From CAXYVX01 sp964292495 (GTDB lineage Bacteria; Patescibacteriota; Saccharimonadia; Saccharimonadales; Saccharimonadaceae), in contig CAXYVX010000023.1 in assembly GCA_964292495.1 (NCBI GenBank), forward strand, positions 1-14,239: DNA of 14,239 nucleotides, given 5' to 3'. Made by a program: the position numbers and the translations under genes. The notes beneath the pieces were generated by a model that saw only the letters and a program-made list of their open reading frames with translations, was not told where the DNA came from and searched no databases. This document shows positions 6,279-13,007 of this stretch, one piece after another; position 1 is the stretch's first letter; each line of letters opens with the position of its first letter.

Positions 6279-7850
6279 ATGCATGAAAATATGAAACAAG
6301 ATTATCCTTCCGACGATAAATCGCCGATCATTTTTCGTCTACGCGAATTTTATTCAAAGTTCAAAATTAAAGCCATTATGTTTGGATTGGCTTCACAGCT
6401 CTTGATTGCTGGGATGAGCATTTTGCTTTTTGCTGTCGTGAGCTCAAGTTTTGACGAGAGCCAAATCGCAATAACGATCACAATATTTGTCTCTGTTTCC
6501 GAGATAATTTCTGTGTTTTTGATCATCGCGTATGCGCTTTTGCCGTTCCGAATTTTCACGAAAATTTTGGATGAACACGACGATCCAGCGTCAAGCGCAA
6601 TAAATCTTAACGACGGTTTTTATTCAAGATTTGGTATGAAAAAGTTTTCGTATTCGGTTTCAAAAAGTGTGAGTGATTCGCGAATCGGCGCGCTGTCAAT
6701 TAAAGGTGATGATCAAGCCGCTTCTTTTTCAAATAGAGATGATTTTAAGAATATTTTTGAGGAACTGCCGGTTGGCGTGATTGGATTGGGTTCTGATGGG
6801 CGGATTATTTATGCAAATTCGCGCGCGCCAATCGCGGTTGACGGCAGAATTGAGCTTGATTTTTCAAACAAAGAAACGTCGCTGCGAGATTTTCTTGTTT
6901 CTTCGCGAAAAAATAGTATCCAGAATGAAAATAACTGGATTCGCGTGCAAAATCACGCCCCGAAAAATGATGATGATTCGCGAAAAATCTACGATGTTTT
7001 GGCTAGCTACCACAGAAATGCGCCGAGCGGGGTTGAGATTTTGATCGTCACGATTGACCGAACAAATTACTATCTTGAAGATGAGGATGCGATGGATTTT
7101 GTCGCGCTTGCGGCGCACGAACTTCGCGGTCCGATCACTGTAATTAGGGGCTATCTTGACATTCTTTCGGATGAATTTCAATCCCCAACAAATCAACAGC
7201 AGAAAATTTTTGACCGCTTGAATGTCAGCGCAAAAAGGCTTTCAAGTTATGTGAGCAATATTTTGAATGTCAGCCATTATGATCACAAACATATGCGGCT
7301 TGATCTGACAAAAACCGAAGTTGTTGATATGATTGACGACATTCGCGAAGATATGGAGCTGCGCGCAAAAACATCTGGGCGAAACATTGTGTTCAGCATC
7401 CCGAATAATTTACCAAGCGTGGCCGCGGACAGATCTTCAATTGGCGAGGTTTTGATCAACTTAATTGATAACGCAGTTAAATACTCTCATGACGGCGGGA
7501 CAGTTGAAGTTTTCGCGAAAACCGAAGGACAATGGGTGCAAGTTTCAGTCCGCGATCACGGAATCGGGATACCTGACAATGTCGCGCAACATTTATTTGA
7601 TAAATTCTATCGCTCGCACAAAAGCTCTGGGGTTGTCGGGGGAAGCGGACTTGGACTTTACATTTCACGGGCAATAATTGAGAGTCACGGAGGACATATT
7701 TCAGTTCAATCAGTTGAAGGTGGCGGATCCGTGTTTACTTTCATGTTGCCAACATTTGAAAGCGTGGAAAATATGATCGCGGACGGCAACGAAAGTCTGA
7801 TCCGCGCCGACGAGCCCAAAATCACCAACCATGGATTTGTGGAAAACTAA
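6279..7850 (+). CDS. Membrane PAS-domain sensor histidine kinase
   Basis: This is a two-component sensor kinase, 523 aa. Two membrane segments (about residues 31-55 and 63-89) are separated by a very short loop, so any ligand is probably sensed in the membrane or cytoplasm. A PAS-like domain follows (about 155-265, EELPVGVIGLGSDGRIIYANS). The HisKA domain has the H-box AAHELRGPITVIRGYL with H280, the phosphorylation site. The HATPase domain has the N box (N394, N398), DHGIGIP from D426 and GGSGLGLYI from 454. All catalytic motifs are intact. A second in-frame ATG is at 6291. No response regulator is adjacent; the nearest is the receiver protein at 9399, beyond a tRNA and a second kinase. The signal is unknown. 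Confidence 0.92.
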   Translation: MHENMKQDYPSDDKSPIIFRLREFYSKFKIKAIMFGLASQLLIAGMSILLFAVVSSSFDESQIAITITIFVSVSEIISVFLIIAYALLPFRIFTKILDEHDDPASSAINLNDGFYSRFGMKKFSYSVSKSVSDSRIGALSIKGDDQAASFSNRDDFKNIFEELPVGVIGLGSDGRIIYANSRAPIAVDGRIELDFSNKETSLRDFLVSSRKNSIQNENNWIRVQNHAPKNDDDSRKIYDVLASYHRNAPSGVEILIVTIDRTNYYLEDEDAMDFVALAAHELRGPITVIRGYLDILSDEFQSPTNQQQKIFDRLNVSAKRLSSYVSNILNVSHYDHKHMRLDLTKTEVVDMIDDIREDMELRAKTSGRNIVFSIPNNLPSVAADRSSIGEVLINLIDNAVKYSHDGGTVEVFAKTEGQWVQVSVRDHGIGIPDNVAQHLFDKFYRSHKSSGVVGGSGLGLYISRAIIESHGGHISVQSVEGGGSVFTFMLPTFESVENMIADGNESLIRADEPKITNHGFVEN

Positions 7851-7861
7851 TCTTAAAAAGT

Positions 7862-7890
7862 TTGCATTTGTGAAAAAAGTTTGCTAGAAT
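7862..7890 (+). promoter_or_regulatory. Promoter of tRNA-Glu
   Basis: TTGCAT (7862-7867), a 17-bp spacer and TAGAAT (7885-7890) with extended TGc form a near-consensus promoter. The tRNA begins eight bases after the -10. Confidence 0.75.
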
Positions 7891-7898
7891 ATCCGTAT

Positions 7899-7973
7899 GG
7901 TCTCGTCGTCTAACGGTTAGGACATCAGGTTTTCATCCTGGCAATTCGGGTTCGATTCCCGGCGAGATCACCA
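7899..7973 (+). tRNA. tRNA-Glu (anticodon TTC)
   Basis: The acceptor stem GGTCTCG pairs with CGAGATC (one G-T pair), followed by discriminator A and an encoded CCA (7971-7973). The anticodon stem-loop CAGG-TTTTCAT-CCTG carries anticodon TTC. The T arm reads CGGGTTCGATTCCCG. The tRNA is 75 nt with CCA. It has its own promoter and terminator and lies between two histidine kinase genes. Confidence 0.97.
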
Positions 7974-7983
7974 CGAAATTTTC

Positions 7984-8010
7984 GCGAAGTTATGCTTCGC
8001 ATTTTTTATT
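7984..8010 (+). terminator. Terminator after tRNA-Glu
   Basis: GCGAAG (7984-7989) pairs with CTTCGC (7995-8000) and is followed by ATTTTTTATTT. The left arm reuses part of a TTCGCGAA palindrome. Confidence 0.75.
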
Positions 8011-8037
8011 TGCCAAAAAAATTAAGTCTGCTAAAAT
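8010..8037 (+). promoter_or_regulatory. Promoter of the soluble histidine kinase
   Basis: TTGCCA (8010-8015), a 16-bp spacer and TAAAAT (8032-8037) preceded by TGc. It begins where the tRNA terminator's T tract ends and would start transcription near 8044, giving a very short leader. Confidence 0.55.
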
Positions 8038-8065
8038 GGTTATGAATTAAAGGGTGGATTTTGAA

Positions 8066-9328
8066 GTGTTTGAAAATTTTTTTCTGAAAAACAAGAGTTC
8101 TGAAAATTCTTCGACGAAGCGTGCCTCTGAACAGAGAGACGATTTGGCACGCGTCGTTATTGAAGCTACGAACAATTCAATTGTAGTTTTGAACTCAAAG
8201 GGCATAATAACTTTGTTTAATCCGGCGGCCGAACGAATGACCGGCTGGAAATCGTCAGATGCAGTGAATTTGGATTGGCGCTCAATTTTCAAGCTTTATG
8301 ATAAAACCGAGCATCCGATGAGTGATGAAAACAACCCGATCATTCGTGCGATTTCCGCGAAAAAACTGGTTGAAAATGACGATTGCTACATGGAATCCGT
8401 CAGCGGAAAAAAGATTCTGGTCTCAATCAGCGCCACGCCGACTTTCGCGAAAGTTCAGCCCACAGAGGCTAAAAAAGATTTGGCAGTGGAGGTTTCAGAC
8501 CAACAGGAGTTGGAAAGCATTGTGATTGTTTTTCGCGATGTTAGTGAAGAGCGGGCGGATCAGAACCAGCAGACCGAGTTCATTTCAACTGCGAGCCACG
8601 AAATGCGCACCCCTGTCGCGATTATTGAGGGATATATTGGGATGCTGATGAATCCTGCCACAGCCACAGTTGATTCGCGCGGTCTGGCTTACGCGAAAAA
8701 GGCACATGAAGCCGCACAGCATCTGGGCAGATTATTTCAGGATTTGCTGGATGTGACAAAAGCGGACGATCGCCGCACGCTGACAAATTGCGTTTTATTG
8801 AATGCGACAGACGCTGCGAAAGAAGTTGTAAATGAATTCCAAAATATGGCGACAACGAAGAACCTTAAATTGGTTTTTCGCGAAAATAGCGTGGCGAACG
8901 AGCGCACTATTCAGCCGCTTTACATGATTTATGTTGACTACGATCAGTTCAAAGAGATTTTGGGAAATCTGATAGAAAACGCCTTGAAATACACGAAAAT
9001 CGGCGGAGTTGAGGTTTCGGTGGTTGAGCAGTCTGGGCGAATAAAATTTGAGGTTAAAGATACGGGAATTGGAATTCCGGCTGAAGATACATCGCATCTT
9101 TTTCAAAAATTTTACAGAGTTGACAGTAGTGATACTCGCGAAATTGGCGGAACTGGACTTGGTTTGTATTTGATCAAAAAGTTGGCGGAAAACATGAGCG
9201 GTCAAGTTGGCGTGGAGAGCGTTTACGGCAAAGGGTCGACGTTTTGGGTTGAATTCCAGAGCCTTTCGCGTGAAGAAGCCATTTTAAAAGCGAAAGAAAT
9301 GCGCCAAAGAGAAATGAGCGGGCGATAA
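8066..9328 (+). CDS. Soluble PAS-domain sensor histidine kinase
   Basis: This is a cytoplasmic two-component kinase, about 420 aa, with no membrane segment. A PAS domain starts near residue 26 (VIEATNNSIVVLNSKGIITL, then NPAAERMTGW) and runs to about 150. The HisKA domain has TASHEMRTPVAIIEGYI with phosphorylatable H178. The HATPase domain has NLIENALKY, DTGIGIP and GTGLGLYLIKK. All motifs are intact. The start is uncertain: GTG 8066 is preferred because AAAGGGTGG (8049-8057) sits at a workable distance. The alternative GTG 8054 adds four residues but has its purine tract abutting the codon. The response regulator gene follows after about 70 bases with its own promoter, making this the most likely partner kinase. 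Confidence 0.92.
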   Translation: MFENFFLKNKSSENSSTKRASEQRDDLARVVIEATNNSIVVLNSKGIITLFNPAAERMTGWKSSDAVNLDWRSIFKLYDKTEHPMSDENNPIIRAISAKKLVENDDCYMESVSGKKILVSISATPTFAKVQPTEAKKDLAVEVSDQQELESIVIVFRDVSEERADQNQQTEFISTASHEMRTPVAIIEGYIGMLMNPATATVDSRGLAYAKKAHEAAQHLGRLFQDLLDVTKADDRRTLTNCVLLNATDAAKEVVNEFQNMATTKNLKLVFRENSVANERTIQPLYMIYVDYDQFKEILGNLIENALKYTKIGGVEVSVVEQSGRIKFEVKDTGIGIPAEDTSHLFQKFYRVDSSDTREIGGTGLGLYLIKKLAENMSGQVGVESVYGKGSTFWVEFQSLSREEAILKAKEMRQREMSGR

Positions 9329-9356
9329 TGGTTGGTTTCGCGAAAATAAGCATTAG

Positions 9357-9365
9357 TGTTATAAT
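9357..9365 (+). promoter_or_regulatory. Extended -10 promoter of the receiver-protein gene
   Basis: TGtTATAAT (9357-9365) is a perfect extended -10; the -35 is poor, with a TTCGCGAA palindrome in that region. Transcription would begin near 9372, ahead of the GAAAGGG ribosome site at 9383-9389. Confidence 0.55.
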
Positions 9366-9398
9366 TATTGAAAATATGTATTGAAAGGGCAAGATAAT

Positions 9399-10769
9399 AT
9401 GGTAAAGATTTTACTGGTTGAGGACGACAATTCTCTGCGGGAAATTTATTCGACACGACTGGCAGCTGAGGGATATCAAATAATCCAGGCTGGAAACGGA
9501 GAGGATGGTTTGGCTCAAGCAGTTGCTTACAGCCCTGATTTAATTGTTAGCGATGCGATGATGCCGAAAATTAGCGGTTTTGAGATGCTTGATCTCCTGA
9601 AAGGGAACGAGAAAACGCGAAATATCAAGGTTATTATGATGACAGCTTTGAGCGCAGATGGTCAGAAGATTCGTGGAGAAAAACTTGGCGCAGACAGATA
9701 CCTTGTGAAAAGCCAGGTGGGAATCGAAGATTTGGTGCGCGTGGTTCATGATGTTTTGCTTGGCGAGACAACTTCGGAAAATCCTGCCGCTCCACAGTCC
9801 GAGCAACCAGATCAAAATGTTCAACAAATTGCACCGCAGCTGCAGCCTGCACAAGCGGGGCAAGCTCAAGTTGCTCCGTCTAATCAGCCACAGTCTCAGA
9901 ATCAGCCCGCTCCGGTCACCCCAATTCAACAGCAGCCTCAGCCCGTTCAGGCGGTTTCAAATCCGTCAAATCAAGCTTTTATGCCTCAAAATCAACCGAA
10001 TCCAGCCCCACAACAAGCATTTCCTCAAACTCTCGACGCTACAATTCCGCCGGTCCCCATGTCTGTCCCGGCTCTTTCGGCTCAGCCCAACACCAACTCA
10101 GGTGCAGTTATTGGTCAGCAGGATGCGCTTAATGAAATTCTTTTGCGACCAATTCAGGCGATCGACCCTGTCGCGCAAATCCCGCAGTCTCAGCCAGCTC
10201 AGCAGCAAATTCCGCAGCCTCAACCTCAGCAAATTCAGCAACCTCAACCGATTTTTGCGGTGTCGCCACAAACTGATCTTCCGCCAGTTTCCATACCGAA
10301 TCGCAATATTGTTGCGAACCCCGAAAAGCCTTTTGTGAACCCAAACGGCGCGGATCCTTTGTCAAATATTTCAAACATCCCAAGAGAAGATGAAAAAGCT
10401 CAGCAATCTCAGCAGACGCAACAGGGTTATTTCGCGAATTCTGCGGCGCCGAATGCTTTTGATGGCGAACAGCAGAACGCGCAGATGGCGCAATTCAACC
10501 AAGATGCGCAGATGCATTCCGCGGGCGGCACAAGCAGAGTTATTTCACCTTTGCCACAGGATGAATCGCTAAATCCGCGAATAAACATTGACGATCTTTT
10601 AGTTAAAGAAGAAGCGTCCGAGATGGGTTTTCACCTGAACAAGAATGCTGTTCCTTCAAATCTTCCGCAGCAATCAACGGCGCCAGGTCTGCAAATTGAT
10701 GAAGCTGATATATTCTCGCAGTTGAACAGCGCAAATGCGTCCATGTTCAATAACAATAATGGAAAGTAA
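9399..10769 (+). CDS. Response regulator receiver protein with long Gln/Pro-rich tail
   Basis: The protein is 456 aa from ATG 9399, with GAAAGGG about ten bases upstream. A frame-open TTG at 9381 is rejected because it precedes that ribosome site. Residues 1-120 are a canonical receiver: acidic pair D9/D10 (LLVEDD), phosphoacceptor D52 (LIVSDAMMP), T82 (VIMMTA) and K104 (YLVKS). From about residue 122 to the end there is no DNA-binding or enzymatic domain. Instead there is a long, apparently disordered tail rich in Q, P, A and N (for example QQIPQPQPQQIQQPQPIF), ending in a more ordered acidic/hydrophobic stretch (INIDDLLVKEEASEMGF and LQIDEADIFSQL). Output is therefore probably by protein-protein contact. 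Most of the tail-coding DNA lacks the TTCGCGAA palindrome. Partner kinases are likely the two upstream. Confidence 0.9.
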   Translation: MVKILLVEDDNSLREIYSTRLAAEGYQIIQAGNGEDGLAQAVAYSPDLIVSDAMMPKISGFEMLDLLKGNEKTRNIKVIMMTALSADGQKIRGEKLGADRYLVKSQVGIEDLVRVVHDVLLGETTSENPAAPQSEQPDQNVQQIAPQLQPAQAGQAQVAPSNQPQSQNQPAPVTPIQQQPQPVQAVSNPSNQAFMPQNQPNPAPQQAFPQTLDATIPPVPMSVPALSAQPNTNSGAVIGQQDALNEILLRPIQAIDPVAQIPQSQPAQQQIPQPQPQQIQQPQPIFAVSPQTDLPPVSIPNRNIVANPEKPFVNPNGADPLSNISNIPREDEKAQQSQQTQQGYFANSAAPNAFDGEQQNAQMAQFNQDAQMHSAGGTSRVISPLPQDESLNPRINIDDLLVKEEASEMGFHLNKNAVPSNLPQQSTAPGLQIDEADIFSQLNSANASMFNNNNGK

Positions 10770-10783
10770 TAAATCAACCGAAA

Positions 10784-11539
10784 ATGAGGTTAAACAAATA
10801 CATCGCTCAGGCAACGGGTTTGTCGCGCAGACAAGCCGATGATGCTATTTCGCGAGGACGCGCTGAGATTTTTGACGAGAACGGTAAAAGCGTTTCTTTT
10901 GAGGATTTCGCGAAATTCAGCGATTCCCAATTGAAAAAAATTGTTATTAAAGTTGACCACAAACAGATTTCATTGCCGGACAAAAAAACCTTGATTATTC
11001 TGAACAAGCCGCGCGGTTATGTTTCTTCGCGAAAGGCGCAAGCAAAAGACGCGACAACCCTATATAAACTTCTTCCAGAAAAATATTCCAAGTTAAAAAG
11101 CGTCGGCCGGCTTGACAAGGATTCTTCGGGGTTGATCCTTCTGACAGATGACGGCGATTTTGCTCAGCGCATGACCCACCCGAGTTTCGCGAAAAACAAA
11201 ACATATCTCGTGCGTCTGGACGCCGATTTGCAACCGCTTCATCAGCAAATGATCTCTGATTTTGGCGTTGAACTTCCGGACGGGAAGTCGCGCTTGAATT
11301 TAACGCGGATTGAAAGCGCGAATGAGTTTTCCGCAAATGATTTTTCCGCTCTTAAAACTAATGAAAAATTTGAAGAAAATTCGCGAAAAATTTGGCGAGT
11401 TCAGATGAGTGAAGGCAAAAATCGGCAGATTCGCCGCACATTTTCCGCGCTGGGCTATGAAGTTTTGCGCCTGCACCGCACGGAATTTGGTGAATATATT
11501 TTGGGCGATTTGAACCCGGGTGAAGTTCGCGAAATTTAG
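10784..11539 (+). CDS. rRNA pseudouridine synthase, RsuA/RluB/RluF family
   Basis: This enzyme isomerises a uridine in rRNA to pseudouridine. The product is 251 aa. Residues 1-60 form an S4 RNA-binding domain (MRLNKYIAQATGLSRRQADD). The catalytic domain has the family motif SVGRLDKDSSGLILLTDDGD with nucleophile D111, an NKPRGYVSS segment at 74-82 and the C-terminal SEGKNRQIRRTFSALGYEV with RLHRTEFG. A short insertion around 183-207 (rich in S, N, F and E) lies before the last motif. The LDKDS wording is closest to RluF, but family members are hard to separate by eye. It starts 14 bases after the receiver gene with no clear Shine-Dalgarno sequence, so it is probably cotranscribed. Confidence 0.93.
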   Translation: MRLNKYIAQATGLSRRQADDAISRGRAEIFDENGKSVSFEDFAKFSDSQLKKIVIKVDHKQISLPDKKTLIILNKPRGYVSSRKAQAKDATTLYKLLPEKYSKLKSVGRLDKDSSGLILLTDDGDFAQRMTHPSFAKNKTYLVRLDADLQPLHQQMISDFGVELPDGKSRLNLTRIESANEFSANDFSALKTNEKFEENSRKIWRVQMSEGKNRQIRRTFSALGYEVLRLHRTEFGEYILGDLNPGEVREI

Positions 11540-11585
11540 TGAAATTCAGCACTAAAATCGTTTTGAACAAAGACATAGTTTGATA

Positions 11586-11614
11586 TTAACAAAAGCAGTT
11601 GAACCTATTAAAAT
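11586..11614 (+). promoter_or_regulatory. Candidate promoter before the small ORF pair
   Basis: TTAACA (11586-11591), a 17-bp spacer and TAAAAT (11609-11614). The -10 sits inside an inverted repeat, CCTATT-AA-AATAGG (11604-11617). A transcript would start near 11621. A second -10-like TAGAAT at 11718-11723 has no -35. Confidence 0.4.
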
Positions 11615-11620
11615 AGGACC

Positions 11621-11664
11621 AGCGTTAAACGTGAATTAAAAGCGTTTAGTGGGTGAACGTTTAC
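11621..11664 (+). repeat. Short repeated AGCGTT/CGTTTA motifs
   Basis: AGCGTTAAACG (11621-11631), AGCGTTTAG (11641-11649) and AACGTTTAC (11656-11664) are related. AGCGTT recurs exactly 20 bases apart, and TAAACG and CGTTTA form an inverted repeat around 11 bases. The cluster lies just downstream of the candidate promoter, so it could be an operator. It could also be chance in AT-rich DNA. Confidence 0.35.
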
Positions 11665-11744
11665 AATTCGCGAAAATTTTACTTGGAAATATCGCAGGTT
11701 TGGCTGCGCGATTAAATTAGAATCGCTAGAAATGAGGAAAAATA

Positions 11745-12026
11745 ATGACAATGAAAAGCAGTGATTTTATATGGCTTATTCTTATACTTATGTCTATAAC
11801 AGCTATCTTCGGCACATTCTGGTATGCTATCGAGAAAACAAAAATATTCGTCAAAAGAACCGGACGGGAAATTTTATTAGTTTTTCCATCGTTAATAATT
11901 ACAGGGTTCATGTTAATAGACTTCACATATTTTTGTTGGAGATCTGAAAATATTTCTTTGGTTGAGACGCTGATCTGTATATATCTTCACCATGGATCCT
12001 GCTATTTATTATCCGTTGGTTTTTAA
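11745..12026 (+). CDS. Small hypothetical membrane protein
   Basis: Not recognised. 93 aa, with GAGG (11734-11737) seven bases before the ATG. At least two hydrophobic segments are evident: about residues 8-27 (FIWLILILMSITAIFGTFWY) and about 43-62 (EILLVFPSLIITGFMLIDFT). They are separated by a basic loop (EKTKIFVKRTGR). Codon use is AT-rich and there is no TTCGCGAA, unlike genes to the left. The stop overlaps the next ORF's ATG by one base. The last 20 or so residues may be out of frame: a different frame across 11992-12090 encodes a hydrophilic, Glu/Asn-rich tail that would suit a membrane protein's C-terminus. Confidence 0.55.
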   Translation: MTMKSSDFIWLILILMSITAIFGTFWYAIEKTKIFVKRTGREILLVFPSLIITGFMLIDFTYFCWRSENISLVETLICIYLHHGSCYLLSVGF

Positions 12027-12277
12027 TGCGAGGTATAAAAGAGAAGAAGCCGAAGAAAATGAAAATCCGGACCAGTTGGAAACTAGATAAGTTTTTCCCA
12101 GATTTTAAAAATTTTGACAAAATAATCGCCGAAAAGAGGAAAGAAATTAAAGCATTGAGAGAAAGAAACGAAGCTTTTGATGATTTTATTTTAATGTATC
12201 AAGGACTTGATGATGAAATCAAGGAGCTTGATAGTGTTTTTAAAGAAAAACAAAGAGCTGTTAGGTGTAAGGTATAA
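12026..12277 (+). CDS. Small hypothetical charged coiled-coil protein
   Basis: Not recognised. 83 aa, strongly charged, with a very basic N-terminus (MRGIKEKKPKKMKIR). A helix that looks like a coiled coil follows, from about residue 30 to 77 (KIIAEKRKEIKALRERNEAF, DDEIKELDSVFKEKQRA). It could start at ATG 12026, overlapping the previous stop by one base, or at M12 (12059). The overlap suggests a two-gene operon with the membrane protein. AT-rich, without TTCGCGAA. Function unknown. Confidence 0.5.
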   Translation: MRGIKEKKPKKMKIRTSWKLDKFFPDFKNFDKIIAEKRKEIKALRERNEAFDDFILMYQGLDDEIKELDSVFKEKQRAVRCKV

Positions 12278-12282
12278 TATGA

Positions 12283-12300
12283 AAACTAACATCTTAGTTT
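12283..12300. terminator. Hairpin between convergent genes
   Basis: AAACTAA (12283-12289), loop CATC and TTAGTTT (12294-12300) form a perfect 7-bp stem between two converging stop codons. Neither side has a long T run (the - strand has TTTTC), so termination activity is uncertain. Confidence 0.4.
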
Positions 12301-12321
12301 ATATTAAGCACAAGTAGCCAT

Positions 12322-12996
12322 TTAACCCATTTGCTTTTCAGTCAACTGACCATCTTCCATGGTGAACACTCTATCGCAATATTTCACCAATCTTAAATCA
12401 TGTGTAACCATGATGGTGGCCTTATTTTTTTCCTTTGTTTCCTTAGCTAATATTTTAACGACTTCAAAAGCTTTATCTGTATCAAGACTTGCTGTTGGTT
12501 CATCTGCTAAGATAATCGTTGGATCATTATACAAAGCACGTACAATCGCCACACGTTGTCTTTCTCCTCCTGATAATTCCTCAGGATATTTATTAACTAA
12601 GCCCTCTACACCTAGTTGTGCTAGTAGATCAACACCTTTTTTAGGTCCTTTATTTTTTGTTATTTTGTCAACTAACTGTAATTGTTTTTTTACTGTTAAA
12701 AATGGCACAAGATTTGAGGCTTGTAAAATAAATCCTATTTCGTCAAATCTTAATTTTGCACGCATCTTCTCTTTTTTGTCGCTAAAACTATTTCCATTCA
12801 CAAGTACTTCACCTTGTGATGGACTTTGTAAGCCTCCGGCAATAGTCAGTAAGGTACTTTTGCCTGATCCTGATGGGCCTATTATAGCAACGAACTCACC
12901 TTTTTTGACAGAAAAATCTGTTTCTTTCAACGCTTCGATTTTATCATCACCATCTTTAAAATACTTAGTGACATTTTTTAATTCAATTGCATTCAT
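12322..12996 (-). CDS. ABC transporter ATP-binding protein, HrtA-like
   Basis: This is the ATPase subunit of an FtsX/MacB-type ABC exporter, 224 aa. Walker A is GPSGSGKST (40-48), the Q-loop is Q92, the signature is LSGGERQRV (141-149), Walker B is IILADE (161-166) and the switch histidine is H199 (MVTHD). All are intact. AGGAGG lies seven bases before the ATG. The gene starts 11 bases after the permease stop in the same operon. The pairing and sequence style point to the heme-efflux ATPase HrtA of Lactobacillales. Relatives export other amphiphiles or peptides, so the substrate is an inference. The low GC and lack of TTCGCGAA suggest recent transfer. Confidence 0.92.
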   Translation of the reverse strand: MNAIELKNVTKYFKDGDDKIEALKETDFSVKKGEFVAIIGPSGSGKSTLLTIAGGLQSPSQGEVLVNGNSFSDKKEKMRAKLRFDEIGFILQASNLVPFLTVKKQLQLVDKITKNKGPKKGVDLLAQLGVEGLVNKYPEELSGGERQRVAIVRALYNDPTIILADEPTASLDTDKAFEVVKILAKETKEKNKATIMVTHDLRLVKYCDRVFTMEDGQLTEKQMG

Positions 12997-13007
12997 GACT
13001 CTACCTC

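Larger units (their letters stand above)
499..11675. repeat. Highly iterated palindrome TTCGCGAA
   Basis: Counting by eye, TCGCGA occurs about 56 times between 499 and 11675, about 38 of them as the full octamer TTCGCGAA. Many extend to 10-12 bases (TTTTCGCGAAAA at 499-510, ATTTCGCGAAAT at 519-530). Copies lie in every gene from cas12d to the pseudouridine synthase except parts of the ribosomal operon and the Gln-rich tail, and in spacers (for example 3959, 4122, 7981, 9337, 11667). None is in the CRISPR array or after 11676. Confidence 0.95.

Noticed and set aside
9780..10260. Many CCTCAG/CTCAGC strings resembling the repeat's 5' end
   Set aside because: They come from Pro-Gln codons in the low-complexity tail and lack the rest of the repeat.
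11693..11708. CGCAG/CTGCG hairpin before the small membrane ORF
   Set aside because: Five base pairs without a T tract; too weak to call a terminator or regulator.
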